Origin: Phlebotomus papatasi | Lineage: Eukaryota > Arthropoda > Insecta > Diptera > Psychodidae | Assembly: GCF_024763615.1 (NCBI RefSeq) | Contig: NC_077224.1 | Span: 39,442,712 to 39,506,711, forward strand | DNA: 64,000 nt | Direction of reading: 5' to 3' | Part shown: piece after piece, positions 34,797 to 47,100 of the stretch | How the letters are laid out: every line of letters begins with the position of its first letter | Position numbering within the stretch: the first letter of the stretch is position 1 | Program-made: the position numbers and the translations under genes | The notes under the pieces: generated by a model | Database searches by the model: none | Seen by the model: only the letters and a program-made list of their open reading frames with translations | Told to the model about the DNA's origin: nothing

Positions 34797-35015
34797 TAGG
34801 GGAAAGTACTCTCCCTTCGAACGTTCATGCCTTCGAATAATACGAATTTACTTTTTGTTTTTCTAATAAACTTACACATTTCTATTAAATATTGGTTAAC
34901 TTGTCATCAATTATTGATAATTATGTGATAATCTTGTGTAAACATCTTAAGAAAAGTAGAAGAAATTCACATTATTCGAAGACATGGACGTTCGAAGGGA
35001 GAGTACTTTCCCCTA
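34797..35015. repeat. MITE Y, complete copy
   Basis: The 215 bp element at 34799-35013 begins GGGGAAAGTACTCTCCCTTC and ends in the inverse, with TA on both sides. CGAACGTTCATG continues the arm. It is inserted in an older copy of itself. Confidence 0.85.
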
Positions 35016-37111
35016 CTAATAAAAGTGATGTAAAATTTCACTGAAAACGATAGTTTTTGTATAAAATTCTTCAAAAAATCCAAATTTCATTTTTTTTAAT
35101 TCTTTCGTTCCAATACAAGTTTTAGCCACCTTCCAAAAGAAATTATTTGATTTGTTGACTTCTGATGAATCTACCATGATTAATCGTGACTACTGAAAAC
35201 ATTGCTTTTTTTTCAAAAAGGTTTCCGAAAATAAAGTACCAACGGTTGGAATTTTTAATATTTTTAAAAGTTTCAAAAAATATTATTCAATTGATATTTT
35301 TTTAATAATCAAGATGTTTGTATTAAAAAATTGTTGTTTTGAAAGAAAATTGAAAAAATATGTTTGCTCTCTTTAATCATCGATAATCACGTAACCCCAG
35401 AGTATCCTCTTTCTACAAATATGTAAATATTATTAAATTGATATTTTTAATTAAATTTAATTAATAATTGCAAGGGTGTAATCAGGATTTTGGTAAGAGA
35501 GGGTCAAATTAATGGAATATTCCCCAAAAAAAACCATTTTCTAAAACAAAGAAGAAGAATTTTCTTGAAAAATCATAAAAAAATCCCATTTATAACCAAT
35601 ATTTATGATTTTGCTTTTATTGAAAAAACAATAAATTCATTTACTAGAATCTTTATGAAAAAATACTTAGGAACTCTTTTCCAAAGATTTAAACAAAATG
35701 TACAAAAAACCTTCTTAGACGGTCTAAGAAGGTTTTTGTCTAAATTAGACAAAAACATTTTAGAATCTACCTGATTAATCAAGATATATTCTATTTAATT
35801 CCAATTTTAATGATTTTAAGTAGTCTCTAGGTCTAGACAGCTGATAAAATTTTTATTATTAGTTTTACAGGGAGTGAATAATAGATTTTTTGTTTTAGTT
35901 TTGGGGATCATTAATAGCTTGAATTTTTCTTTGTAACTTGCTTAGGAAAATTTCTGCAAACTGTCTGTTTAAAATTCACCATTTCCCTATCAGTTTTTAT
36001 GATCTCAAATTATTTGTAAACAGGAGAATATTTTCACCCAAAATCCTCTAAAGCATTTTCAAATGGAATTTTCCTGTATGGAAATTTAAAGAATGTTCTT
36101 TTATTTGTTTAAAAATTTAATTTAAATCTAAAGAATGTCGTAAGGTGAAAGCCTGCTAAAGGCCAAAAAAAGACTTGTCTCGTAAACAAATTGATGGGAA
36201 ATTGATCAAAAATTTAATGGAAAATACCCTTTAAAAGCCATAAAAACTTTTCTGCAAAGTTTCTTTCAAAACTTCGCCAAAAATTCAATGCTAACCCTAT
36301 TTTGATTTCGGCAGAAGTATAGAAAGTTTGAAGGACTCCCTGAAAGCTCTAATACGACATAGTAGCTTCCTTTTGGAAAATTGATCAGAAACTTCTCCAA
36401 AGTTCTCTCAAAAACTTGTTTTAAGAGTTTCAAAGACTGCATACTGCAGTGGTTTAAAAGGGAAAATCACCTTAAGTCGATTTTTAACTTAAATTTGAGC
36501 TTAATGGGATTTTGGGCTTTTTGGAAAAGCTCATAAGATTTAACAACAGATCTTCCAAAGCCAATGGTACTGTTTTTATTTTTGCGTGAAAGTGCCCTTA
36601 AAATGAGCTAGATCTTACGGTGCTATCACACTAGGATTTTTCACATTTTAATTTTAAATTCAATTGAGCCAATTGAGCATTAAGATTTCTAGAATTTACT
36701 TGAAAATTCTCACAGTCAGGACACATTTTGCAAGAAATTTGCTCAATTTTGAATAGTGCCGCGAGATTTTTGATTGTGAATGACTGCGGAAAATGTGTGA
36801 TAGTACCTAAAATGTCTTATAAGTCACTTATCTGTTATTCAGAAGGATCCCCAAAGCCAGAAAAAAGATTTGTAGGCAAAGGGTTCATGTAGCGACTCTC
36901 ATAGAGTCTTATTGAAAATCTGTATGAAGTCGTCCCAACTCCAAACTGAAATTTCTTAACATATCAATTTCCTTCGAATGGCTAATGAATTACTACCGAT
37001 ACTTAAGCTTCACTTCATGCAAGTTTATCACTAAAACACTATTTTCGCCACAAATAATATTAATTACGAGTAAAATTTAATAAGAACATTTTTTTTCAAA
37101 ACTACTTGTGT
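35016..37111. other. Non-coding DNA with overlapping hairpins
   Basis: Mostly unrecognised AT-rich sequence. The exception is a pair of perfect overlapping hairpins at 35705-35755, listed separately. The 94-codon frame 35490-35774 spans the hairpins and is not supported as a gene. Confidence 0.45.
35705..35755. repeat. Two overlapping perfect hairpins
   Basis: AAAAACCTTCTTAGAC (35705-35720) pairs with GTCTAAGAAGGTTTTT (35722-35737) around one base. TTTTTGTCTAA (35733-35743) pairs with TTAGACAAAAA (35745-35755), sharing the T-run with the first stem. The two stems cannot both form fully. Confidence 0.8.
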
Positions 37112-37344
37112 AAGGTAAAGTGCCCTCAAGTCGACCGGTTCCTCAATTCGACCGGTAGAGTTATTTAATCAATTTATTTATATTTGCACTAATATTTGGC
37201 GTATGATATAACATTAATAGGTCACTTATTCCATAAATAAATACGAATCAGTGACAATTTTATAGAAATTCACCATTAAAACATTCAAATATTAACCACA
37301 GGTCGAGTCGAGGAACCGGTCGACTTGAGGGCACTTAACCTTAA
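37112..37344. repeat. AAGTGCCCTCAAGTCGACCGG MITE
   Basis: The left end AAAGTGCCCTCAAGTCGACC and the right end GGTCGACTTGAGGGCACTT are inverted copies. A further GTTCCTC/GAGGAAC pairing extends the arms to about 40 bp around an AT-rich centre. Confidence 0.85.
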
Positions 37345-38076
37345 CTGCAATAAAATTGAAATTATTGAGCAATTTTAACATTTTAATTTGCTGAATTCAA
37401 ATTCATTTGAGCAACCATATTTATGCTATTTCAACATATTTAAACATGTTTTTCTGGGCCAAGTATTAGTTTTTATTAATAAATAAGTGAAGATCTATCA
37501 ATTCAATTGGTTTTTAGTGCAAAATAACGCATAGGAACAATTCATCTGAAAATTAAATTGAATTTACAAATTGAAAAAATCGTAGTGTGATAGCACGGTT
37601 ATAGTGTTCTGGATTTACTTTTAGTTTTTATTTTTTTTTTTAAATAATTTTTTAATTTCGTTTAGGGGGCGGAAGCAACTGCCTTTTCCTTCGCTACGCC
37701 CCTGAATAATTGTAAAATTAGATCTCACTTGATAGTGCATTATAGGGGAATCCCTGGGACCGTAGTAGACTCCGATGATTTTAATTATAGATATTAAATT
37801 TTAGAGACGAAACCTACAATATGAATTCATACATAGTATAGGGGAAAGTTCCAATGCTTTGTACGATCCCAAGCTTCGTAATGACTAATTCTTTCCTAGA
37901 ACTTGAACAAAAATAAAAATTTATTATATTAAAAAATAGATAAAATACGTTGTTTTCCAGTCTTTTTGACTCACGCAACACATTAAGAAAAAAGTGCGAG
38001 AATTCGGCAAAAGGCTATTGGATTAAAAAAATCAAAAACCTAGAGAAATCCTAATAAAAATATCTTTCTAAAATTA
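37345..38076. other. Non-coding DNA, nothing recognised
   Basis: AT-rich. GGGGCGGAAGCAACTGCC and GGGGAAAGTTCC motifs near 37665 and 37842 look like lone element ends without partners. Confidence 0.4.
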
Positions 38077-38500
38077 TAAGGTAAGTGTATCAAATTTCGG
38101 TATTTGGATGCAAGCGCGACAGCCTTAAGTTGAAAATGTAATATTTTTAATACAAATTGCTAAATATTTTTCGATATTTCTTTTTAATGAGTGCTTTTTG
38201 AAACCTTGTAGATATAGTTTATTATCTTTGTTTTTTCTAAAATAATTTTTAAAACATTTTAAAATGAATTAAAATATAAACATAGCTTTGGGTAATATTT
38301 CGGACACCTTAATTCTCATAGTTCCTGGCCCTTCCGGAATTCTCCAAGTCTTTTTCACATCATGTCGTTCGTCGAAACGATATTTTCTTGCATTGTATAA
38401 TGTCCAAGAGTATGCAAAAACTAAAAATTTATAGAAATTTGAGGAACAAAAGAAGTGGACGAAATTGCAAGCTGGCCGAAATTTGGTACAGTTACCTTAT
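38077..38500. repeat. CAAATTTCGG-ended MITE, copy 1
   Basis: The left end TAAGGTAAGTGTATCAAATT and the right end AATTTGGTACAGTTACCTTA are inverted matches. The whole body parallels 54380-54811 (shared AACATTTTAAAATGAAT and AAATTGCAAGCTGGCCG). Confidence 0.8.
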
Positions 38501-40189
38501 TGGTTTTTTTTTTAATATATATACTGTGGTTAACATGTTTCAATGAGAATTATTCCATGCTTTATTTTATTTATTTGGAAATGGTTTTTTTATACGAGAT
38601 AATTCACAAAAAGATAGATAAGTCTTTTTAGTTACGTTTCTGATTTTTTATTTTGTTATTTACCTTATTTCTATATTTACAGTGAACAGTATAAGAATTT
38701 GATATTTACATTAAAAAACTCTCATTTGTAAAGTACTTAAAAGAAAAAAAGATCATTATGCATTTATTCTGATCCATTTTTCTTTCATGACAAACAAAAA
38801 AACTTGATACATCGTTCTAGGAAAAAGCTGTTGATTTTCTAATTCTCCAGTTTTGCCGCAATACTGCACAAATTGTCCTCAGCACAAGAACAGGAAGAAA
38901 TCCATTTTGTGTAACGTTTTAATTCTTTCATCGTGTTACAGACATTTTCTTCTCCGATATATTTATTCATTTATTCATGCGTGGATTAAAATATTTGCTT
39001 ACATGCCATAACAATAAATCCGCCAGTCCCTTAGCTCGCCGAACGATTCGGCGGGTAGATCTGGCTGGATTATCCCAGAGAGAGGGAAAAGAATTGTAAA
39101 AGGGCACCGGATGAAATGCTCTGAGCCGCTTCCCTGAGGCCCCTTCTGATTGCAATTGGGCGTAAATGGGAGCAAGAAAGAGAGAGAAGGAAATTGGGAT
39201 ATATGATGTGAAATTTCCAGGAGAAGATTAGCATAATCCCTCGTCCAATGGGGGAAGAGCATTTGGGAATTGTAAGTGAGAAGGCTCACAAATTACTCTG
39301 GAGCAATCATTGTTCAGCTGTCCATCAACCCACTGAATTGCTAACAACATTATTGAGACACACAACTGACTTAAGTGAATAACCGAAAGGTAATGACTAA
39401 AATGAACACAATCCGAGTTCATATTTTTTTGAGAATATAATAAAACGTTTTTTCTTTCACCTTTGCTCCATATTTTTGTTGTTCGTTTGCAAAACAAAAA
39501 TCCGTGGATAAACCTTTCTTTTGATCCTGGTTTTCACCTCAAAATACCGTCAAAAGGAAACCAGAAGCATTCATCGAGATTAAAAGCAAATAATAAACTT
39601 CTTCCATGAGCAAACAATTGGCCAGAAAGAATGCCCCAGGAATGCATTTTGCTTCCAAGCTCAATTTCATCTTTCTGTGGTCATTCTCCAGAATTGAGAC
39701 GGATCCTCCGAAGAGAAAAATGGGCATTCAGTGAAATTGCTACCGTGTAATCCTCATCCAGGTCAAAATGAGCAATTGCCTATGAAATTGTTTTCTCACT
39801 CAATTTCCTGGATCTTCCTCAAGTAATTTATTTAGCGGCAAAAAAAAAACTTATTGAGAAATCCTCAGCAGACTCAATGGAGACGCCTGGTTTGGCTTTT
39901 AAGGCTTTTAACCGCTTGCTAGCGACTCTGGTAGCTAGTAGGAGCATTACGACAGGGTAAGCATTTAAAATAAGAGTTTGTAACGGATACTTCACAATAA
40001 GAATTTTCAGTCACTCATTGTCCGTATTGGCACTTTAATATTAAGAGATTTAATTATCACGTAGAAACAATGATATTAGAATGTACTTCTAACAACTGAA
40101 TTACATTTATAGTAAGGTGGGGTAACTGGATCGTTTTCCGAATCCATATTATTCACTGACGTTCAGCCACCTCTAAACAGCGTTTGCCC
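38501..40189. other. Non-coding DNA with a long less AT-rich stretch
   Basis: The segment 38950-39850 is unique in the window, less AT-rich and has no transposon signature. It contains the inverted repeat CGCCGAA/TTCGGCG at 39037-39053. It may be a conserved regulatory region between the two genes. The minus-strand frames of 62-96 codons show no recognisable domain. Confidence 0.35.
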
Positions 40190-41090
40190 TATTGCAAAAG
40201 AAAGCGGAATAGGAATAACAAGCGAAAAATTCCTTGGAATTTTCCACTATTTTTCCTTAAAAATTCCATAGGAATTTTCCATAATAGGTTCCAAGGAAAA
40301 TTTAATGGATTTATGCTGGATTTTTTCTATAGAATACATCCATGGAAATGCTCGTGGAATTTATGTGGATTGTTCCACCAAAATAAAATGGAGAAAAAAT
40401 GAAGCTGTCACATGCACCTCATGATTTTACTTCCGAATTTTATATAAACGGCAAAGATTACGAGGATTATAATATGTTTTTATAAACCAGCAATAACGAA
40501 TTGACACTTTGAGCAATAAAAAAATATTTTATTAAAAAAAAAAATTTCCTAAAATATATATTAATTAACATAAAAACAGCATTATTTTAGGTTGGAGACC
40601 TATTTAATGTAATCACTTCATTATTATCTACACGAAACGCAGCATCGCATAATTAATTATATTATAATTGCCACATGAATCACTAGAAATGTTTGCGGAA
40701 GGTTTGGAAACAAATTCTAAAAGTTGTCGCAACACCATTTTATTTGTTTGACATTTGAGAAAACTAGTGGAAAAATCCATATAAAACACTATGGAAAGAT
40801 AGTGGAAATTTCCATATGTTTTTTCCAGCTTATCCCGCGGACGTTTTACGTGTGAGTTTCCATATAAATCTTCCGCGGAATACCGCGGAATTTAACGCTG
40901 GAATTCCAGCATGTCGTACTAGTAAATTCCATGGAGGACTATGATTTCCATGGAATTTCCGGCTTTAAATTCCATAGGAAAACTTAGTGGAATTTTAGCG
41001 TCAAATTCCAGCGAATTTAGCCATTTGGACGCAAGTTTCCCATTGGAATTTTTGCGGAATTTTGCTATGGGGTTGTCTCATCAAATACAG
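40190..41090. repeat. GGAATTTCC-rich palindromic region
   Basis: Motifs such as TTCCATGGAATTTCC, CCATAGGAA and CCGCGGAA recur at both sides (40215-40395, 40740-41080) in inverted relation around a unique AT-rich centre. The outer ends CCCTATTGCAAAA and TTTTGCTATGGGG are weak inverted matches, suggesting an old TIR element of about 0.9 kb. Confidence 0.45.
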
Positions 41091-41338
41091 CACCGTGAGA
41101 ATAGTGCCAAAAAAATTTTTTCCTTGTTGAAATATTCCTATATAAATTCCTATTCTAAGTCTTCGGACTGTTTTCCAGAAAGTTTTGTTTGCCATCCTAT
41201 AGTCAAGCCCCAACTTTTGACCGAACTTTTCTTACGGCACTTCTCTACGGCTTTAACTATGAGCTTTGCAGCCTTTTACGCTTCAACGTAACGATCACTA
41301 AACTAAAAATCCCTATGTTGAATTTTTGAAAGGATAAG

Positions 41339-42072
41339 ATGCCCTGGAAGTATGGGCTTAGAATCATCATTCTGCATAAATTTCCTTTACCTACTATTTT
41401 ATTGCCGAATTCATCTGCTCTAGCTTTAACTTTTTCTGCCGAAGAGTATGCTGCCCATGCTGCCCCAGTTTGGAACCGATCAACCCGATCAACCCATGCA
41501 AAACAAGTCGATGTGACGCTCAATTACACCTACCGTATCGTAAGTCGGATGACTTTGAGACCCTCCTGTTCGTATGCTTTCCTTTAATTGTAATGTTGAA
41601 AAACGGATGCCATCGATCAGACATCGTAGATCGGATCGGTAAAGACCATCCTTAGGTCCTAAAATTATAGAAAAGCTTACGAACAGGAGGGGGTCAAAGT
41701 CACTCGCAGGAAGCAGTCACCCAGAGTTATCCAACGCCCAAAACGATGAAAGGCACTGTTGGGCACTGGTTATTTGAACATCAGTCATCTATGGGGAGAT
41801 TGAAGTCATTAAAGTCCAGGATTTGCTTCCTGAGAAGCTCGCAACCTATTCATAGAGGCTCCGGTGGCTGACAGAATAGTACTTTGGGCTCAATCTTTTC
41901 CTGAAAATGTTGTTGAAATGAAGCAGGGCTTGGTAGCGGGTCATGAATCAAGTTGGCCCACACGGCGGGCACTGAACCGACTAAGAAAAAGAGCTAACTG
42001 GTGCTCTTATCACCCCTCCTCACACGAGATCCTCAACCAGACAGTGGAAAATACAGTTTGGAGTCAACGAAT
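41339..42072 (+). pseudogene. Fossil non-LTR retrotransposon, C-terminal reverse transcriptase region
   Basis: In one frame the sequence reads SALALTFSAEEYAAHAAPVW, then VDVTLNYTYRIVS. This resembles the segment just after the reverse transcriptase domain in many animal non-LTR retrotransposons (typically LVYS.AEY.APVW then VD..LN.T.R...G). Further on, WPTRRALNRLRKRANWCSYH matches the later WV.LNRLRTG.G block. Stops and frame changes separate the parts, and the 5' two thirds are absent. After a MITE insertion at 42080-42475, the 3' part probably continues to an (ATTGAA)n tail near 42810-42830. The element class is inferred and the clade is unknown. Confidence 0.6.
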
Positions 42073-42480
42073 GTCTACACAGAAAATAATATTTTGTAAA
42101 AATGTTCGTAAATGTTTGTGAATTCCTATGGGGGAGTTACAAAATGCTCGTGAATCGTATAACCCACAAACAAGTTCGTAAAAGTGTGTACTTTTTCACA
42201 AACATTGTTCGTAACATGATCACTTGACGAGCATTCTTTGTACTTTTACAAAAATTTGTTCTTAAATGTTTGTTTTTCTGTCGAACATTTTACGAACAAA
42301 TTACAAAATTTTACAAACATTTTTGTGTTTACGAACATTTACAAACAAATGTTTGTGAAGGAAGTACAAACTTTTACGAACTTGTTTGTGGGTTATACGA
42401 TTCACGAGCATTTTGTAACTCCCCCATAGGAATTCACAAACATTTACGAACATTTTTACAAATTTTTTTTTCTATATAAG
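42073..42480. repeat. TTCGTAAATGTTTGTGAA family MITE, copy 2
   Basis: Near-perfect arms of about 110 bp: GTTCGTAAATGTTTGTGAAT with CCTATGGGGGAGTTACAAAA on the left, and their inverses at 42370-42470. It interrupts the retrotransposon fossil and has TA at both flanks. Confidence 0.85.
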
Positions 42481-42844
42481 CATGACCATATTTACGAACT
42501 TCGAAGACATAATACAACGCAAATATAAATTATGATGCTATTTAACTGAAAAATGAGTGGAATGGACATCCTAGAGATAGGAAATAGCGGCTTATCCATT
42601 TTTCCCTCTTAGGCTGCTTTTTCTTTTTCTTTCTCTTTTTTTATCGTGATGAAGATACCTGAGAAGCGAATAAAGAGTTTTCTACTGTTTTACTCTGGGG
42701 GTTGGTTGCCAACAATAAGACGGCGGTGGCCGTTATAGCATAAACATTAAATTCCTTAAAAGCCTGTATCCCTCAAATTTTTATTTTCGAAGGAAGAGAA
42801 AATAAATTGAAATTGAAATTGAAAAAAATGAACATGCTTTTTTT
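42481..42844 (+). repeat. Probable 3' end of the non-LTR element with (ATTGAA)n tail
   Basis: The segment ends AATAAATTGAAATTGAAATT at about 42810. Short tandem tails of this type are common at non-LTR 3' ends. Its link to the fossil at 41339 is inferred from position only. Confidence 0.4.
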
Positions 42845-42940
42845 GGCACTTACTGTTTTCAAGTGCTTCTGCTTAATCGACTTTACTTTATGTAAAAAGT
42901 CGATAATACAGAAGCACTTGAGAACAGTAAAGTGCTAAAA
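42845..42940. repeat. Hairpin element
   Basis: GCACTTACTGTTTTCAAGTG with CTTCTG pairs with CAGAAGCACTTGAGAACAGT and AAAGTGC. The inner stem uses CGACTTT and AAAGTCG. It is related to the arms of the MITE at 28091-28482. Confidence 0.7.
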
Positions 42941-42999
42941 ACATATTCATTTTCCATTTTCCATTTTCAATCTCAAACGATTTTGGACATCAAAATGTT

Positions 43000-44124
43000 T
43001 TAAAATTGAATGTTCGCTAAGTAAATCTCGAGAAGAAAACAAACTTTTTCGTCATTATTATTTTAATTCTTGTAAATTACTGTCGCAAAATAGAACTAAT
43101 ATGAATCAAAAAAAGAACTCTATTAATCAATTTTATACAATTTCTTTAGTGAACTTAACAGTCTATAAAAATTAGTTTTGTTATTTTCTTTAAAAAAAAG
43201 TATTCTAAATTCACTGTTTTTACTGCTTCATGTATAATAAACTAAAAAAAATTACTGAGGGCCAATACAAATCCGTTTTTTTTTCACATATTAGAGAAAA
43301 AATACATTAATAAATTCTTATTGAAGACATTTCTAGTGACATTTTTTTTCTAAATACTTGCTATTACCTATTTGTTTTATTTAAATATTACAATTAATTA
43401 ATGCACTTGTTATTCTCTATTTATTGCTATCGATAAGTATTTTTTTAATAATAAACTTTCTCATTTTTTTTATTACGCGTAGTGTAGATAAATATATATT
43501 TTTCCTTGGCGAAAGTGCGGTTTTCGAAAAAAAAGTTTTTTTCTTATGGATTTTATGCGTGATTATTTTTTGTATAATTTTTTTCTATTAGAAAAATTAA
43601 GAGACCAATTTTAGAAGCGATAAAGATTATTTTTGTAAAAAATGTGAAGCCACTGATTTCGAAAGGCCTCACTTTTTCCGAATAATTTCGATTTTACTAA
43701 CTTTTTTATTTAATAAGTACACACACGTAAAATAGAATTAGAAAGGCGAAAAAATTAGGCACATTTTCTTTGTCGTTTCATCTTATTCGATTCATTTAAG
43801 CACTTGTTTTTTTTTGGGTTTTCTTTTTGATTAAAAAAAAAGAATTATTAAGTAGAAAGACAATTTCCCGAAAGCTTTTTCTTCAGCTATTTCCTTTCTA
43901 CAACACATTTTTGATTTTCGGCACATTAGTTAAAAGTTTTTTTTGTTTTTGTTAAAAAAAAGAGGACTTACTTTTTTTTCTTCTTCATCTTCCTATACAA
44001 CAGAAACAACATCCTTTGGTAAATTACTTTCCAAAATACAACATATCCCACTTTCTCCCTCAATTTTTTTCTTGTGACTTTCTTTTCATTTTTTGTGTTT
44101 CACTTGAACATTTACTTTGTGGCT
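43000..44124 (-). other. Probable integrin beta 3' UTR and downstream DNA
   Basis: No coding frame is present. On the minus strand, AATAAA occurs at 43710-43705 and 43381-43376, about 0.4 and 0.75 kb after the stop codon, in an A-rich context. Either could be the polyadenylation signal. The cleavage site is not determinable here. Confidence 0.35.
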
Positions 44125-44190
44125 TTACTTTCCAGCGTACGTTGGATTCTTGAAGGTGGATGTAGCTTGCTTGTAAATAGGATTTTCACC
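44125..44190 (-). CDS. mys: Integrin beta exon 7: end of cytoplasmic tail
   Basis: This 66 nt exon encodes 21 residues (835-855), GENPIYKQATSTFKNPTYAG plus a final Lys, and TAA at 44127-44125. The acceptor TTTTTCAG ends at 44191 and entry is phase 0 after ...KWDT of exon 6. NPIY is the talin-type PTB-binding motif, NPTY the distal kindlin-type motif, and the Ser/Thr run lies between them (roles from family knowledge). It is too short to stand out as an open frame and lies 5.4 kb from exon 6. It was found by its near identity to the conserved fly tail. Confidence 0.95.
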   Translation of the reverse strand, partial: GENPIYKQATSTFKNPTYAGK

Positions 44191-47100
44191 CTGAAAAACA
44201 AAAATAAATATATATTTTTTAATTAATCCATTAAAGATTAAGGTACTATGCACAAATATAGCATGATTCATAAGATTTTTTAATCTGAAAACTCATTTAA
44301 AAGCTAGAAAAGGCGTTTGAAAGCTATTGTATATTGTCTTATTATCAATAATTAATATTTTTCTTGTCCCTATCGCTAGATGTCAGAACTACCGATGAAG
44401 AAATCTATAATTTTTCAATTAATTAAATTCAGAATATTTTGTGGACAGAATTGCGCAAAAACAGAGTCGAACTTTCAGGTTTACCTAAAAAAAATCTCAA
44501 AGTCCGATAGAATTGTAAATTTTTACAATTCTATTCCTATCAGAGAATCCGACTTTCTTCGTTTTATTAGAAGGATCCCGAGATCAACTCGGGATCCTTT
44601 CGATTAAGGCAAGATTTCGATTAAGGCCTCTACACATTGTGAGCCATTTTCTCAGGTAATTTCCTTCAAAAAAGCAATTTTTGACGAAAATTGCTCTTAA
44701 ATGTGTAAGGGCCTTTAATTTCTGTCATACATATATCAATTGCCATCTTAAGGTATCTACACATTATGATAAATTTTTATCAAAAATTAGCTTCAATAAA
44801 TGTGCATTAAAAAATTTGTCTACACATTGGTATGAATTTTTGACAAAAAGATAGGTTTTTGAAAAAAATTTCACTGATTTGTAGACAATTTCTTTCAAAA
44901 ATCATATCAAATTCAAGATAATTTTCATCAAAAAAATTTGAAAGAAATTACCCGCTACACATTGCAACAAAATTCATCAAAGTCATTTTTAACAGAATTC
45001 TTGAAGGAAACCATCACGATTCAAGATTGTTTTTCATGAAAATTTGTTGTTTACTGCTGGAAAAAGTGATAAAAGCGCTTTGTGAAGTTCTTTAGGATAG
45101 TATTTAGAATACGGCAATTTCTAGAGAAAAATCACAGGATTTGTGAAATTGAAGTCGGCGGCAGACGCAAAAAATGGAGATTGGCAATAAATTATTATTA
45201 TTATTATTATTATTATTCGTATGTTCCTTCGAAGGCTACCCAAGAAGCAAATAGCTGCCTTATAGAACCAAGTATTAAACAAGTCTTTTAGTGCACTTTT
45301 AAAAGACTTAAAGTGAGAATTTTCTGTTGAAATTCCTATAGAAGCTTCTAAGATCCTTAAGAGTGCGCCACTTTACTTATAGGAATCTCTGTGATGGAAC
45401 CAAGAGCATTATAAGCAAATAAAAAGATTTTTGGATCTATAGTGATCTCTACTTCAGGAATTCTACAACACTATATTAAGAAAAAATTATTTCTTGAGTA
45501 GGTTGGATTCCATCAGAACAACATCTCCAAACAAAAAAAAAAACAATGTTCTTTTGCATTTTAGGAAAATTTTCCACAAAAATTCACTAAATACCATTCC
45601 AAGGAACTTCCATAAACATTTTTCTGGCTTCATACAGCAGAGAAACAATAAATTTTCATGAAAGACAATCACAAGAGCAATTTGTCAAAATTTTTTGATG
45701 GAAAATAAACCCAATGTGGAGGCATTCTGTTCAAAAATTCCTTCAAAATAGGAATTTTTCTTTCAAAAATTTTTGAAATAATTCTTGATGAAATCTATTC
45801 CAATGTGGAGACACTCTAGGCAGAATTTAGATCTCTGGGGCCGTATCCTTCACTTTGTGAGAGAAAATTTTGCGCGAGTTTTTCCCACCAATTTGGAAAA
45901 TGATTGTTATCAAATTAAAAAAAAAATTAGAAAAATAATAAGAAATAAGAAAAAATCGAAATTCCTGCACAGTTTATTATGATAAAAACTTCATTGAAAT
46001 TTGTAATAAATATACGGAAATTGTATTTATTAAGTGAAATAATCATTTAAAAAACCATTTCAAAAATTAAAAAAAACGCGATATTTTAATTTATTTGCTT
46101 ATTTAATATGTAAATAAATCAAACTCTCACCGGGAATACAACTCGAGACTTCTCCCCAGTTTTGTGTGAAATTTTCCAATCAAAAATTTTATGGATACCA
46201 AATAGGTAAGTTCAACAAGGAGAGTTGACTTTTCCCTCAAAATCAAACTCTCACATCTGGAGGATACGGCCCGGTACAAGACATCGGAAAAGTATATTAC
46301 TTTAGAATACATGATTGCATTATTCGGGTAGGAGAAAAACTACCGCAGACCTAGAGAGTATTTCGAACGTGACTATTTCGAATATATGGGAATAGGTATT
46401 TGCGAAAAATCGTTAAATAAAGGTACTCTCATAAAAATAAACAATGAATTGCATTTTTTCGAACTCATAGAATATGACAAAAAGATCGCTGAGTAAGGGA
46501 ATTCTGTAAAACTCTGGCAATGTCATATGACAAATTGAGTTTAAATCTCAGGAGAGATTTTTCGAAAATGCGATTCTGTAACCGTGACAATGCCATTTCA
46601 ACTCATGTGGCATTGTCAGAAGTCACATATTTGAGATTTCTGGCAATTCAAATGACAATAAATTTCGTGAAACAAATCAACCAAGACGCACTGTAGGGGA
46701 AGTGCTTATAATTTTGGACAGTCTGCTTATAAGCATCGAAGTTCCAAGTTTGAAGTGCGATATTTTCTATACTAATTGACATTTCTTGTTACTCTCTTTT
46801 CAGAAGGGTTGTTTAGAAACTTAGCAAGCTATTTATCGTCTTATTTTTACTGAAATTAGTTTTAATACGTTTAAAAATGAATTGATATGTAGAGGTGAAT
46901 TTGACTCTTATTTTGGACAACTTGTTTATTAATTTGGCCAACTTGGCTGTAAATTTGGACAGCTAATCCGCCTCAATAGGATGCCCATTGTTCTTCATTT
47001 GATGAACCAATCTTACCAAGTCCTCTTCCTGTTCATGTAAGGGAAACGTAGAATGTCACAGAAGCCCGGAAACTTTCCATATCATTCATTAAAGTGAGTT

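Noticed and set aside
34797..35015. CRISPR-like spaced repeats
   Set aside because: The repeats are inverted MITE arms flanked by TA, not regularly spaced direct repeats.
39001..39497. Overlapping minus-strand frames of 62-96 codons as a small gene
   Set aside because: No conserved motif, no consistent splice sites and no start-context support; treated as a non-coding unique block.
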